A stretch of DNA of 64,000 bases from DASZVB01 sp035545855. Its GTDB lineage: Bacteria > Myxococcota_A > Polyangia > Polyangiales > Polyangiaceae. A program made the translations under genes and the position numbers. Each line of letters opens with the position of its first letter. The first letter of the stretch is position 1. The stretch lies in assembly GCA_035545855.1 (NCBI GenBank), contig DASZXK010000155.1, positions 62,001 to 126,000 on the forward strand. The letters run 5' to 3'. Under the pieces are notes generated by a model that was not told the origin of the DNA, did no database searches, and saw only the letters and a list, made by a program, of their open reading frames with translations. Shown here piece after piece: positions 8,900-17,200 of this stretch.

Positions 8900-9523
8900 T
8901 CAGCCGCCGGCCGGCGTCGCGGCCCCGAGCAGGAGCGGCGCCGACCGGACGAGGAGCGTCAGGCCGTCGACGAACGCGCGCTCGCGCTTGCGATCCCGGC
9001 CGGTGAACAGGACGAGCGCTGCCCCCTGCATGGACGTGATGACGAGGTCGACCGCGGCTTCGTAGTTCGGCAGCGCGGCGAGCTCCGGGAACAGCGTGCG
9101 CGCTTCCTCGTGGATGTTCGCCCGGTGAGCGGCGAGCACGGGCGACAGCGCGTCGCGAAGGGCGGGCTCCGTCGGTGCCGCGGCGTAGAGCTCGTGCAGC
9201 ACCCGCACCTCGTCCGTCTCGAACACCGACCAGAGGCCCCGGACGGCGCGCTCGACCGAGTCCTTCCCCGACCGGTGCGTGCGCATCGCCTTCCGGAACC
9301 GGGGGAACAGGGACGCACAGAGCTCGGCCGCGGCCGTGGAGAGGAGCGCCTCCTTGGTCGGGAAGTGCTTGAAGAGCGCGCCCTGGGAGACGCCGGCCCG
9401 CGCGGCGATCTCCGTCGTCGTGGTGTGCGCGTATCCGAGCTCGACGAGCGACCGGACGGTGGCGTCGAGGAGGGCCCGCCGGGTGGCGGCCCGGCGATCG
9501 GCCTGGGTGCGGCGAGGCGTCAC
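8900..9523 (-). CDS. TetR-family transcriptional repressor
   Basis: 207 residues from the GTG at 9523 (a TTG at 9541 is also possible). The N-terminal DNA-binding region is clear: 'RRALLDATVRSLVELGYAHT', then 'TTEIAARAGVSQGALFKHFP' with the TetR recognition helix, followed by an all-helical ligand-binding domain. The gene diverges from a fatty-acid-hydroxylase-type gene, and the intergenic region contains the palindrome AGTGACTTGTCACT, a probable operator. The expected role is autorepression and control of the divergent hydroxylase, probably released by a hydrophobic or acyl ligand (inference from family and target). Confidence 0.9.
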   Translation of the reverse strand: MTPRRTQADRRAATRRALLDATVRSLVELGYAHTTTTEIAARAGVSQGALFKHFPTKEALLSTAAAELCASLFPRFRKAMRTHRSGKDSVERAVRGLWSVFETDEVRVLHELYAAAPTEPALRDALSPVLAAHRANIHEEARTLFPELAALPNYEAAVDLVITSMQGAALVLFTGRDRKRERAFVDGLTLLVRSAPLLLGAATPAGG

Positions 9524-9575
9524 TTTTCGCCAGCATAACAAGGCCTTGCCGGAGCTGCCCGCGCCACACTTAGAA

Positions 9576-9589
9576 AGTGACTTGTCACT
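9576..9589. promoter_or_regulatory. Probable TetR operator AGTGAC-TT-GTCACT
   Basis: A perfect 6-bp inverted repeat with 2-bp spacer lies 53 bp upstream of the tetR start and 37 bp upstream of the hydroxylase start. Its flanks are AT-rich for this genome (TTAGAA on the left, ATCTTAGA on the right). Position and symmetry fit a shared TetR operator that covers both promoters. Confidence 0.75.
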
Positions 9590-9625
9590 ATCTTAGAACG
9601 CGGCTACTCCATCCGAGAGAGGCCC

Positions 9626-10447
9626 ATGTCCCCGCTCCTCATTCTCCTCGCCATCCCGGTCTTCATCGGCACGTTCCTCGGAGAAGCCTGGATCCGGCGG
9701 AAAAAGGGCCTCCCGTTCGACTCGAAGGACGGCGCGTCCAGCGTCGCGATGGGCGCCGGCTTCCTGCTGGTCAACCTGGCCCTCCAGGGCGCGACCCTCG
9801 CACTCTTCCAGTTCCTCTACGACCACCGACTGGTCTCGCTCGGGGACGGGCCGTGGGTCTGGGGGCTCGCTCTCGTCGCGGACGATTTCGTCTTCTACTG
9901 GGCGCACCGCTCGTCGCACGAGATCCGGTTCCTCTGGGCGACCCACGAGGCCCATCACTCGAGCACCCAGTACACGCTCACCACGGCGCTCCGGCAGCCC
10001 TGGACGGAGCCGCTCGGGACCTTCTTCTGGATGCCCCTCCCCCTCCTCGGGTTCCGCCCGGAGATGATCATCGCGGCGCACACCGTGAGCCTCATCTATC
10101 AGTACTGGATTCACACGGAGCTCGTGGGCCGCGTGGGCGTGCTCGAGTGGGTCCTCAACACACCGTCCCACCATCGCGTGCACCACGGCTCGAACCCTCG
10201 CTACATCGACAAGAACCACGGCGGGATCCTCATCGTGTGGGACCGCCTCTTCGGGACCTTCGAGCTCGAGACGGAGAAGCCGGTCTACGGGCTCACGAAA
10301 CCGCTCGTGAAGAAGGACCCGCTCCGCGCCTCGTTCAACGAATGGATCCTCCTCGGAAAGGACCTCTTCCGCGCCCGGACGTGGCGCGGCCGGCGGAACG
10401 CGGTCTTCGGCCGCACGGGGACGGATTACCTCGCCTGCGAGCGCTGA
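9626..10447 (+). CDS. Sterol desaturase / fatty acid hydroxylase superfamily membrane protein
   Basis: 273 residues, several hydrophobic segments starting at the N-terminus (SPLLILLAIPVFIGTFLG). It has the superfamily's His boxes: HRSSHE (~97), HEAHHSS (~109) and HRVHHGSN (~183), which hold a di-iron centre that hydroxylates or desaturates lipid-type substrates using O2. The C-terminal 'WDRLFGTFELETEKPVYG' motif is also conserved in this family. Integral membrane enzyme; the substrate (fatty acid, sterol or carotenoid) is unknown. Divergent from tetR with the palindromic operator between them, so expression is probably ligand-induced. Confidence 0.88.
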   Translation: MSPLLILLAIPVFIGTFLGEAWIRRKKGLPFDSKDGASSVAMGAGFLLVNLALQGATLALFQFLYDHRLVSLGDGPWVWGLALVADDFVFYWAHRSSHEIRFLWATHEAHHSSTQYTLTTALRQPWTEPLGTFFWMPLPLLGFRPEMIIAAHTVSLIYQYWIHTELVGRVGVLEWVLNTPSHHRVHHGSNPRYIDKNHGGILIVWDRLFGTFELETEKPVYGLTKPLVKKDPLRASFNEWILLGKDLFRARTWRGRRNAVFGRTGTDYLACER

Positions 10448-10457
10448 GCGAGCCGGC

Positions 10458-11171
10458 TCAGCTCGGGCCCGCCGCCGACGACCACCCCTGCTCGCCGAGG
10501 AGCGGCACGTAGGCGCAGGAGAGCAACGTCTCCCGGACGACCCCGCGCTCCGTGCGCGTGAGCCGGAGGAGCGATTGCGTTCCGAACTCCCCCACCGGGA
10601 CGAGGAGTCGCCCGCCCGGCGCGAGCTGGTCGACGAGCGCCCGGGGAACGGCGGGCGCCCCGGCCGCGACGGCGATGGCGTCGAACGGGGCTCTTTCCGG
10701 CAGGCCGAGACTCCCGTCTCCGCAGATCACCTCCACGTTCCGGGCGCCCGCCGCAGCGAGAGTCTCTCGGGCGCGCTCCGCGAGCTCGGGGACGATCTCG
10801 ACCGCCCAGACGCTCCCGGCGATCTGCCCGAGCACCGCTGCTTGATAGCCGGATCCCGCACCCACCTCGAGCACGCGCTCCCCGCCGGAGAGGCCGAGGC
10901 CTTCGATGGTCTTCGCGACCATGTACGGCTGGGAGATGGTCTGCCCGACGCCGATGGGCAAGGGACGATCGGCGTAGGCCTCGACGCGGAGGGCGTCCGG
11001 AACGAAGAGGTGCCGCGGCACGGTCGCCATGGCAGCGAGGACGTTCGGGGCAACGATGTCCCTGCCGAGAAGCTGGTCGGCGACCATGGCTTCGCGGAGG
11101 CGCCGGAACGCATCCGCATCACCTCCGGGGGTGAGCGTCGGAAGACGAGCTCTGGTCGTCGAAACATCCAT
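10458..11171 (-). CDS. pcm: Protein-L-isoaspartate O-methyltransferase
   Basis: 237 residues from the ATG at 11171; the open frame extends to 11438 but the extra residues are Arg/Pro-rich and unlike the family. It methylates abnormal L-isoaspartyl residues with SAM to start protein repair. Diagnostic blocks: 'LRVEAYADRPLPIGVGQTIS', 'QPYMVAKTIEGL', then the SAM motif I 'RVLEVGAGSGYQAAVL' and 'ICGDGSLGL'. Length is near typical Pcm (~210) with a short N-terminal extension. Cytoplasmic. It converges on the hydroxylase gene (10 bp gap) and diverges from tolC across 180 bp. Confidence 0.9.
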   Translation of the reverse strand: MDVSTTRARLPTLTPGGDADAFRRLREAMVADQLLGRDIVAPNVLAAMATVPRHLFVPDALRVEAYADRPLPIGVGQTISQPYMVAKTIEGLGLSGGERVLEVGAGSGYQAAVLGQIAGSVWAVEIVPELAERARETLAAAGARNVEVICGDGSLGLPERAPFDAIAVAAGAPAVPRALVDQLAPGGRLLVPVGEFGTQSLLRLTRTERGVVRETLLSCAYVPLLGEQGWSSAAGPS

Positions 11172-11325
11172 GAAAGAACAGCGGTAACCACGCGAGGAGC
11201 GCCGTACAAGTGGCCCGCGCCGGAGGCGGTGCATGGAACGGGCCCGAAACACGGACGACCACGCGGAAACGGCGCACGGCGACCGTCCACACGACCAAAA
11301 AACGGGTTGCCAGGCGGAGCGCCGT

Positions 11326-11351
11326 GGAGGACGGTCACCGGGCAACCGTCC
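11326..11351 (+). promoter_or_regulatory. Stem-loop between Shine-Dalgarno and start codon of the tolC-like gene
   Basis: GGAGG (11326-11330) is 21 nt from the ATG, too far for normal use. Between them GGACGGT (11329-11335) pairs perfectly with ACCGTCC (11345-11351) around a 9-nt loop. Folding would bring the GGAGG next to the ATG, or partly hide it. A second GACCGTCC copy lies at 11281-11288. Confidence 0.35.
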
Positions 11352-12752
11352 ATGAAGGTGCGTGCCATCGGCTGCTCCCTGCTCGTCTCGACGCTGTTTG
11401 CCGTGGGGTGCGGGAGCGTCGCGGCGGAAAAGGGGCACGACGACGTCGCGCGGATCGTGGCGGCGCGGTCGGGCTACAGGACCCGCTGGGAAAAGGGACC
11501 GCCCGCCGACCGCGACGTCGAGCGCTGGGTCGGCGAGCTCCTCGGCTCGGGTCTCACCCGGCGGAGCGCCGTCGAGATCGCGCTCGTCAACAATCCGTCC
11601 CTGAGGATCACCTACGAGGACCTCGGCGTGAGCCAGGCGGATCTCGTCCAGGCAGGCCTCGTATCCAACCCGACGATCGCCGGGAGCGTCGGCTTCCCGC
11701 TCGGCAGGGGGGAAACGGAGTGGGAGGGGTCACTCACCGAGAGCTTCCTCGACGTGTTCCTGCTCCCTCTCCGGAAGAAGATCGCGAAGGAGCGGTTCCT
11801 GGTCGCGACCCTTCGCGTCGCCCACGAGACGCTCGCGACCGCGACGGAGACGCGGAAGGCCTTCGCGGCGTACCAGGCCGCGACGCGCCTCGTGGAGCTT
11901 CGTCGGACGATCGTGGAAGCGACGCGGATCTCCGCCGACCTCGCAGAGCGCCAGCACGACGCCGGGAACATCGACGACTACTCGCTGACGCAGGAGCTCG
12001 CCGCCCGCGAACAGGCGGAGCTCGAGCTCGAACGAGAGGAGCTCGGGCGCGCCACCGCGAGGGAGTCTCTGAACCGCCTCCTCGGGCTCGTGGGCCCCCG
12101 GACCGCCTGGCGCCTCGCCGAGTCGCTGCCGGAGATCCCGAGCACGGACCCGCCGCTCCACGACCTGGAGAACGTCGCCGTCCTCGAACGCCTCGACGTG
12201 AGCGCCGCGCGGAAGGAGATGATCCTCTTCGGCAACGCCGTGGACCTCGCGAAGGACGCCCGCTACTTCGGGCTCGTGGAGGTGGGCATCCACGCCCATC
12301 AGGATCCCGACGGCGCGCGGCTCCTCGGACCGACGCTCTCCCTCGAGCTGCCGCTCTTCGACCAGCGCCAGGCGCTCATCGCTCGCCTCGAGGCGGAATA
12401 CCGGCAGACGCGCCACCGGCTGGAAAAGGTCGCCGTCCAGGCGCGAAGCGAGGTCCGGGAAGCCGTGGCGAACCTCTCCATGGCGCGCCACGCGGTCGAG
12501 CGGTTCAAGGCGAGGCTCCTTCCGCTCCGCGATCGCGGCGTGGAGCAGGCGCAGCTCCTCTACAACGGGATGCAGCTCGGGCTTCCGCAGCTCCTCCTGG
12601 CGAAGCAGGCGCAGGCGTCCGCCTATCGCGAGTACATCGAGACGGTGCGGGACTACTGGTCGGCGCGCGCCGACCTCGAGATGGCGGTCGGCGGGCGCTT
12701 CACGCGCTCCCGGAACGCCGAGGTCGATCGGCAGAAGGACGAAGGCCAGTGA
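11352..12752 (+). CDS. TolC-family outer membrane efflux lipoprotein
   Basis: 466 residues from ATG 11352. The N-terminus (MKVRAIGCSLLVSTLFAVGC) is a probable lipoprotein signal. The rest is TolC-like: 'SAVEIALVNNPSLRITYEDL' followed by long amphipathic helices, 'LPLFDQRQALIARLEAEYRQ', and a second repeat of the coiled-coil/beta unit. TolC proteins form trimeric outer-membrane ducts for tripartite efflux pumps; no inner-membrane pump or adaptor is adjacent. The stop overlaps a GTG (GTGA) of the multicopper oxidase frame, so the two are co-expressed, which points to copper export or detoxification as in CopA/CopB- or CusC-type systems (inference). Confidence 0.87.
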   Translation: MKVRAIGCSLLVSTLFAVGCGSVAAEKGHDDVARIVAARSGYRTRWEKGPPADRDVERWVGELLGSGLTRRSAVEIALVNNPSLRITYEDLGVSQADLVQAGLVSNPTIAGSVGFPLGRGETEWEGSLTESFLDVFLLPLRKKIAKERFLVATLRVAHETLATATETRKAFAAYQAATRLVELRRTIVEATRISADLAERQHDAGNIDDYSLTQELAAREQAELELEREELGRATARESLNRLLGLVGPRTAWRLAESLPEIPSTDPPLHDLENVAVLERLDVSAARKEMILFGNAVDLAKDARYFGLVEVGIHAHQDPDGARLLGPTLSLELPLFDQRQALIARLEAEYRQTRHRLEKVAVQARSEVREAVANLSMARHAVERFKARLLPLRDRGVEQAQLLYNGMQLGLPQLLLAKQAQASAYREYIETVRDYWSARADLEMAVGGRFTRSRNAEVDRQKDEGQ

Positions 12753-12829
12753 CGCGAAAGGATCTGGAACCCCTCTCCTCCCCGGAGACCGAGCCCGACG
12801 AGGGCTCCGCGTCCGGACGAGGAACCGCG

Positions 12830-14203
12830 ATGAGCCGTCGGGAGCTCCTCCTCCGTGCGGGGACGGGCCTCGCCGTCGGGGCGCTCGTGACGCCGAGTCG
12901 TGCGGACGCGGCGCCGGCCCCGCCCGAGCCCGCGCCGGCCGAACCGAAGACGACGACCGCGGCGGGAGCCCCGCACTACCGGCGTCCTGGCCTTCCCGGG
13001 AAGGACTACACGCCGGTGGTCGTCCCGAACGGCACGAAGCTGCCCTTCAAGATCGTGGACGGCGTGAAGGTGTTCCACCTCGTCGCCGAGGAGGTGAAAC
13101 ACGAGTTTGCTCCGGGGCTCGAGGCGACGTGCTGGGGCTACAACGGTTCCGTCCACGGTCCGGTCATCGAGCTCCTGGAAGGGGACCACGCGCGCTTCTA
13201 CGTCACGAACCGGCTCCCCGCGGCGACGACGGTTCACTTCCACGCGATGCTCCTCCCGAACGGGATGGACGGCGTCGGCGGTCTCACCCAGAAGGCCATC
13301 CGGCCCGGCGAGACGTTCAAGTACGAGTTCACCATCCGGCAGCACGGCACCGGGATGTATCACTCGCACCACGACGAGATGACCCAGATGGCCCTCGGCC
13401 TCACGGGCATGGTCGTGATCCACCCGCGCACCGCGGAAGGCCCGAAGCCCGATCGCGACTTTGCGCTCGTCCTCCACGAGTGGAAGATCGATCCCGGCGC
13501 GCGGCGCCCCGATCCGAACGAGATGCTCGAGTTCAACCTCCTCACCATCAACGGCCGGGCGTTTCCGGGCACCGACCCGCTCGTCGTGAAGACGGGGCAG
13601 CGCGTCCGCATTCGCATCGGGAACCTGAGCGCGATGGATCACCACCCGATCCACCTGCACGGCTATCAGTTCCAGATCACGGAGACCGACGGCGGCCGGA
13701 TCCCGCCGTCCGCGCGCCAGCCGGAGACCACGGTGCTCGTCCCCGTGGGGAGCACGCGGACCATCGAGTTCGTCGCGAACGAGCCGGGCGACTGGGCCAT
13801 GCACTGCCACATGACCCATCACGTGATGAACCAGATGGCCCACGGGATCCCGAACCTCATCGGCGTGAACGCGGCGGGCCTCGACGACCGCGCCCGGAAG
13901 CTCCTTCCCGGCTACATGACGATGGGCCAGAGGGGAATGGGAGAGCCGATGAACATGGCGGTTCCACCGAACAGCATCCCGATGGTGATGCAGCGCGGAA
14001 AGCACGACGTCATCACGATGGGCGGGATGTTCACGATCCTGAAGGTCCGGGACCGCCTGAGCGGCTACGGAGACCCGGGCTGGTACGAAAACCCCGCCGG
14101 CACCCTCGCGACGAACGCGACGGCGGACGAGCTCGGACGGGACGGCATCGACCCGGACCATCCCCCCGGCGGCGACGGCACGCCGAAGACCCGCTTCGGC
14201 TGA
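12830..14203 (+). CDS. Tat-exported multicopper oxidase (copper-resistance type)
   Basis: 457 residues from ATG 12830, preceded by GAGGA at good spacing. A GTG at 12749 overlaps the tolC stop and would add 27 residues, so the start is uncertain. The N-terminus 'MSRRELLLRAGTGLAVGAL' is a twin-arginine signal. Copper ligands are visible in order: HFHAM, YHSHHDE, HHPIHLHG, MHCHMTHHVMNQM. These are the T1/T2/T3 His motifs of a two-domain oxidase. A Met-rich segment near the C-terminus (MTMGQRGMGEPMNM, later IPMVMQRG, ITMGGM) resembles the extra Cu-binding loops of CueO/CopA. Periplasmic oxidation of Cu(I) is the likely role. Confidence 0.9.
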   Translation: MSRRELLLRAGTGLAVGALVTPSRADAAPAPPEPAPAEPKTTTAAGAPHYRRPGLPGKDYTPVVVPNGTKLPFKIVDGVKVFHLVAEEVKHEFAPGLEATCWGYNGSVHGPVIELLEGDHARFYVTNRLPAATTVHFHAMLLPNGMDGVGGLTQKAIRPGETFKYEFTIRQHGTGMYHSHHDEMTQMALGLTGMVVIHPRTAEGPKPDRDFALVLHEWKIDPGARRPDPNEMLEFNLLTINGRAFPGTDPLVVKTGQRVRIRIGNLSAMDHHPIHLHGYQFQITETDGGRIPPSARQPETTVLVPVGSTRTIEFVANEPGDWAMHCHMTHHVMNQMAHGIPNLIGVNAAGLDDRARKLLPGYMTMGQRGMGEPMNMAVPPNSIPMVMQRGKHDVITMGGMFTILKVRDRLSGYGDPGWYENPAGTLATNATADELGRDGIDPDHPPGGDGTPKTRFG

Positions 14204-14213
14204 GCGTCTCCGT

Positions 14214-17200
14214 TCAGCCCGCGAGACGGGCAGCGGGCAGATCGCCCGCGCCGTAGAGCTGCGCGGCGATCTGCTGGAGCATCGTGTGGCTGATGAGGCG
14301 CGCGTTTCCTCGGTATGGGACGGCGACGGCGCCGACGAGGAGCACGGAGTCGCGCGATGCGACGGTGAGCGCGTAGGTCCGGTACGCCGTCGGAACTGGG
14401 ACGGCGGAGAAGTTCGACGCGCTCGTCGCGTCGACGCAGTTCGTCGCTTCGGACTGCGCGAGGTATCGCTGGAAGAGGGCCGCGATCTCGCGACGGAGCT
14501 CCGCCGGCGCGTCCGCGCCTGCGAGACTCCCGGCCTGAACCGGCTCGCGACGCTCGCTCACCGTGAAGAGCCACGCCTCGCTCGCGCCCGTGCGCTCCGC
14601 CACGAGCTCGAGCGCACGCCGCATGCGTTCGTCGGGTCCGCGACAATCTCCGAGGACCGACTGCGCGACGCTCGCCGCGCCGGCGAAGGTGCTCGCCGCG
14701 CCGCGCTTCGACTCGAGCGGACCGAGGAGCCCTCGATTTCGCACGGCGCGGATTGCCTCGCACTGGGAGACGAGCGCCGGATTTTTGGTCGATCTGAACC
14801 AGCGCTCCATCTCGGAGAGGTGCCGCTCGCTCTCCTCCTCGTTCCCTTCCCGTTCGGCCAGGAGCGTCCCGAGACGGTGGAGCGAACCCATCGTCATCGG
14901 GTTCGCCGAGCCCTCGTGCCGGCGGAAGAGCTCGTCGAGAGCCGCGCGGGCGTCGGCGAGGCGGCCGAGGCCGGTCAGCGCCGAGACGCGCTCGAGGTAC
15001 GGGCCGAGGTTCATGGCGACGTAGTCGCGATCCTCCGCGGAAGCCTGGATCGTCTCTTCGGCGATCTGCAGGGCGCGCTCGTGGTTTCCGAGGTCGTTCT
15101 CCGCTCGCGCGAGGGCTCCGCGAACGGCGCCCCATCCGATCCGAGCCCGGGGCGGAGACTCCGCGAGCGTCTCCTCGTACAGGGTGATCGCCCGCGCCGG
15201 GTTTCCGGTGATGAGCGCCTGCGTGGCCAGTGAACGCCGGTAGTAGAGGTCGAGCGACGGGATCGTCTTCGCGTGACGCTGGAGCTCCTCCGTGACGCGG
15301 CGGTTGCCGCCGCCATCCCGCGTGTTGCCGTACACGCCGGCGAGCGTGCACTTCGACCAGATCTCGACCTGCCACGCCGTACCGCGCTGGACGGCGATGG
15401 CCTCCACGCGCTGATGGTACCTCTCGGCGAGCTCGATCTCGCCGCGGAAGCCGTGGAACAGGAACCGGAGCTGGTTGGCGAAGGCCTCGCCCACCGAGTC
15501 CATCCGGGACTCGATTTCCGCGAGGCGCGAGAGCACGCGATCGTCGTCTCGCTGGCACTCGAGCACGCCGAGCGAATAGAGGGCGCCCAGCCGGATTCTC
15601 TGGACCGTGTCCTCGGGGAGCGCGACGGAATCCACGCGTGCGAGCGCGTCGCTCCACGCCGCGTGGGCGGCGCTCATCCGGTCCTCGGTCATCGCGATCA
15701 CGTTCCGGGTGATCCGGTACGCGAACGCCGCGGGGTGGCTCTCCCCGAGGAACCGGAACGGGGCGAGGTAGCGCGAGTACCGCGCCTGGAAGACGTGATC
15801 GATCGTCGCGGAGCCCACGGACACGAGCGTCATCGCGGCCGAGACGAGCCACGTGACGAGCGTGACGACGTCCGGCGTCTCCTCCGTTCGCTCCTCGCCC
15901 GGTTCCAGGACCGGCGCCGCGCCGAAGGCCGAGAACAGCGCATTTTCGTCCACCGCGTCGGGGTCCGCGGGAAGTCCGAGCGCCCGGTAGAGGCGCGCCA
16001 TCGTGTCGTCGCCGTAGCGGTTCGCGATCGCCGGTGACGCGAACCCGCTCGCGAGACAGAGCGGCACGAGGAGGAAGAGCCGCTCGATGTTCTTCCGTCC
16101 TTCTTCCTCGTACACGGCGTGAGCGACTTCCAGCGGACCGACCATCCTCGAGAACGCGTGCGAGAGGTCCCCCGGCTCCCGCGTCCTCTGCCGCGCGACT
16201 CTTGCGATGAGGTCGGCGCCTCGCGTGCGCTGCCCGGCGAGGATCAGGTGCTGCCCCGCCTCCACCCGCTCCTCGGGGGTCCCCGCCGCGGCGAGGAGAG
16301 CCTCGCCGACGGCCGCGTGGAGACTGCGACGTCGTTCGTCCGGAATGCGTTCGTAGATCGCTCGCCGGAGCGGTTCGTAGCCGATCGAATATCCGTCGCC
16401 CCCCGCGACGACGATCTCGAGCGCCGCGAGCTCGGCGAGGAGCTCCAGGGACGAGGACCGATCTCCCTCGAGCAAGGTGTCGACCAGCGAGACCGGGACG
16501 GGACAATCCGCGACGGCGAGCTGCTCGGCGACCGCCCGGGCCGCGGGCGCGCACTCTTCGAGTCGGTGAACGAGCAGATCCTCCGCGCCGGGGAGCGCGG
16601 TGTCCTCGATGTCGATGGGCAGCACCCAGGCGCCCCCGACGTACGAGACGACGCCGGTGGTCACCCACCGCTCGATCAAGGAGAGACAATGCGCCGGATT
16701 GCCGTTCGTCGCCTCGTGGAGACGGCGCGCCGTGCGCTCGGCGTGCGGCACCGCGCCGAAGACCGAGCGCACGAGCTCGAGCACGCCCGCCTCGGAGAGC
16801 TCGCGGAGACGGACCGCGCCGCTCGCATCGCGCATCGCCCGAACGGCGGGCGGAAGGTCTTCGCCCGAGGCAGACACGGTGAGGACCGTGAACAGCGGCG
16901 CGTCGAGCGTCGCGTGCACGAGCCGGAGCAGGAGTGCGGCCGACGCGGGGTCGGCCTGGTCGACGTCGTCCACGGCGACGAGGAGCGGCTTCTTCCTCGC
17001 GATGTCCGACAGCACTCGCGAGAGCGCCGCCGGCAGCGCTTCGCTCGGATCGGCCCCCCCGGGCGGCGGCTGGGAACGCCCTCCGTCGGGCGGCGGGGGG
17101 ACGGAGTCGCCGAGCGCGGCCGTGATGAGGTTCCCGTCCTCTCCGAGCGCGGCGAGCGCGAGGTCCGGCGCGACGCGGAAGAGCTGGGAGACGAGCGCTC

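Noticed and set aside
11172..11438. N-terminal extension of pcm to 11438
   Set aside because: The additional 89 residues are Arg/Pro/His/Ser-rich, overlap the tolC start and its leader hairpin, and have no counterpart in Pcm proteins.
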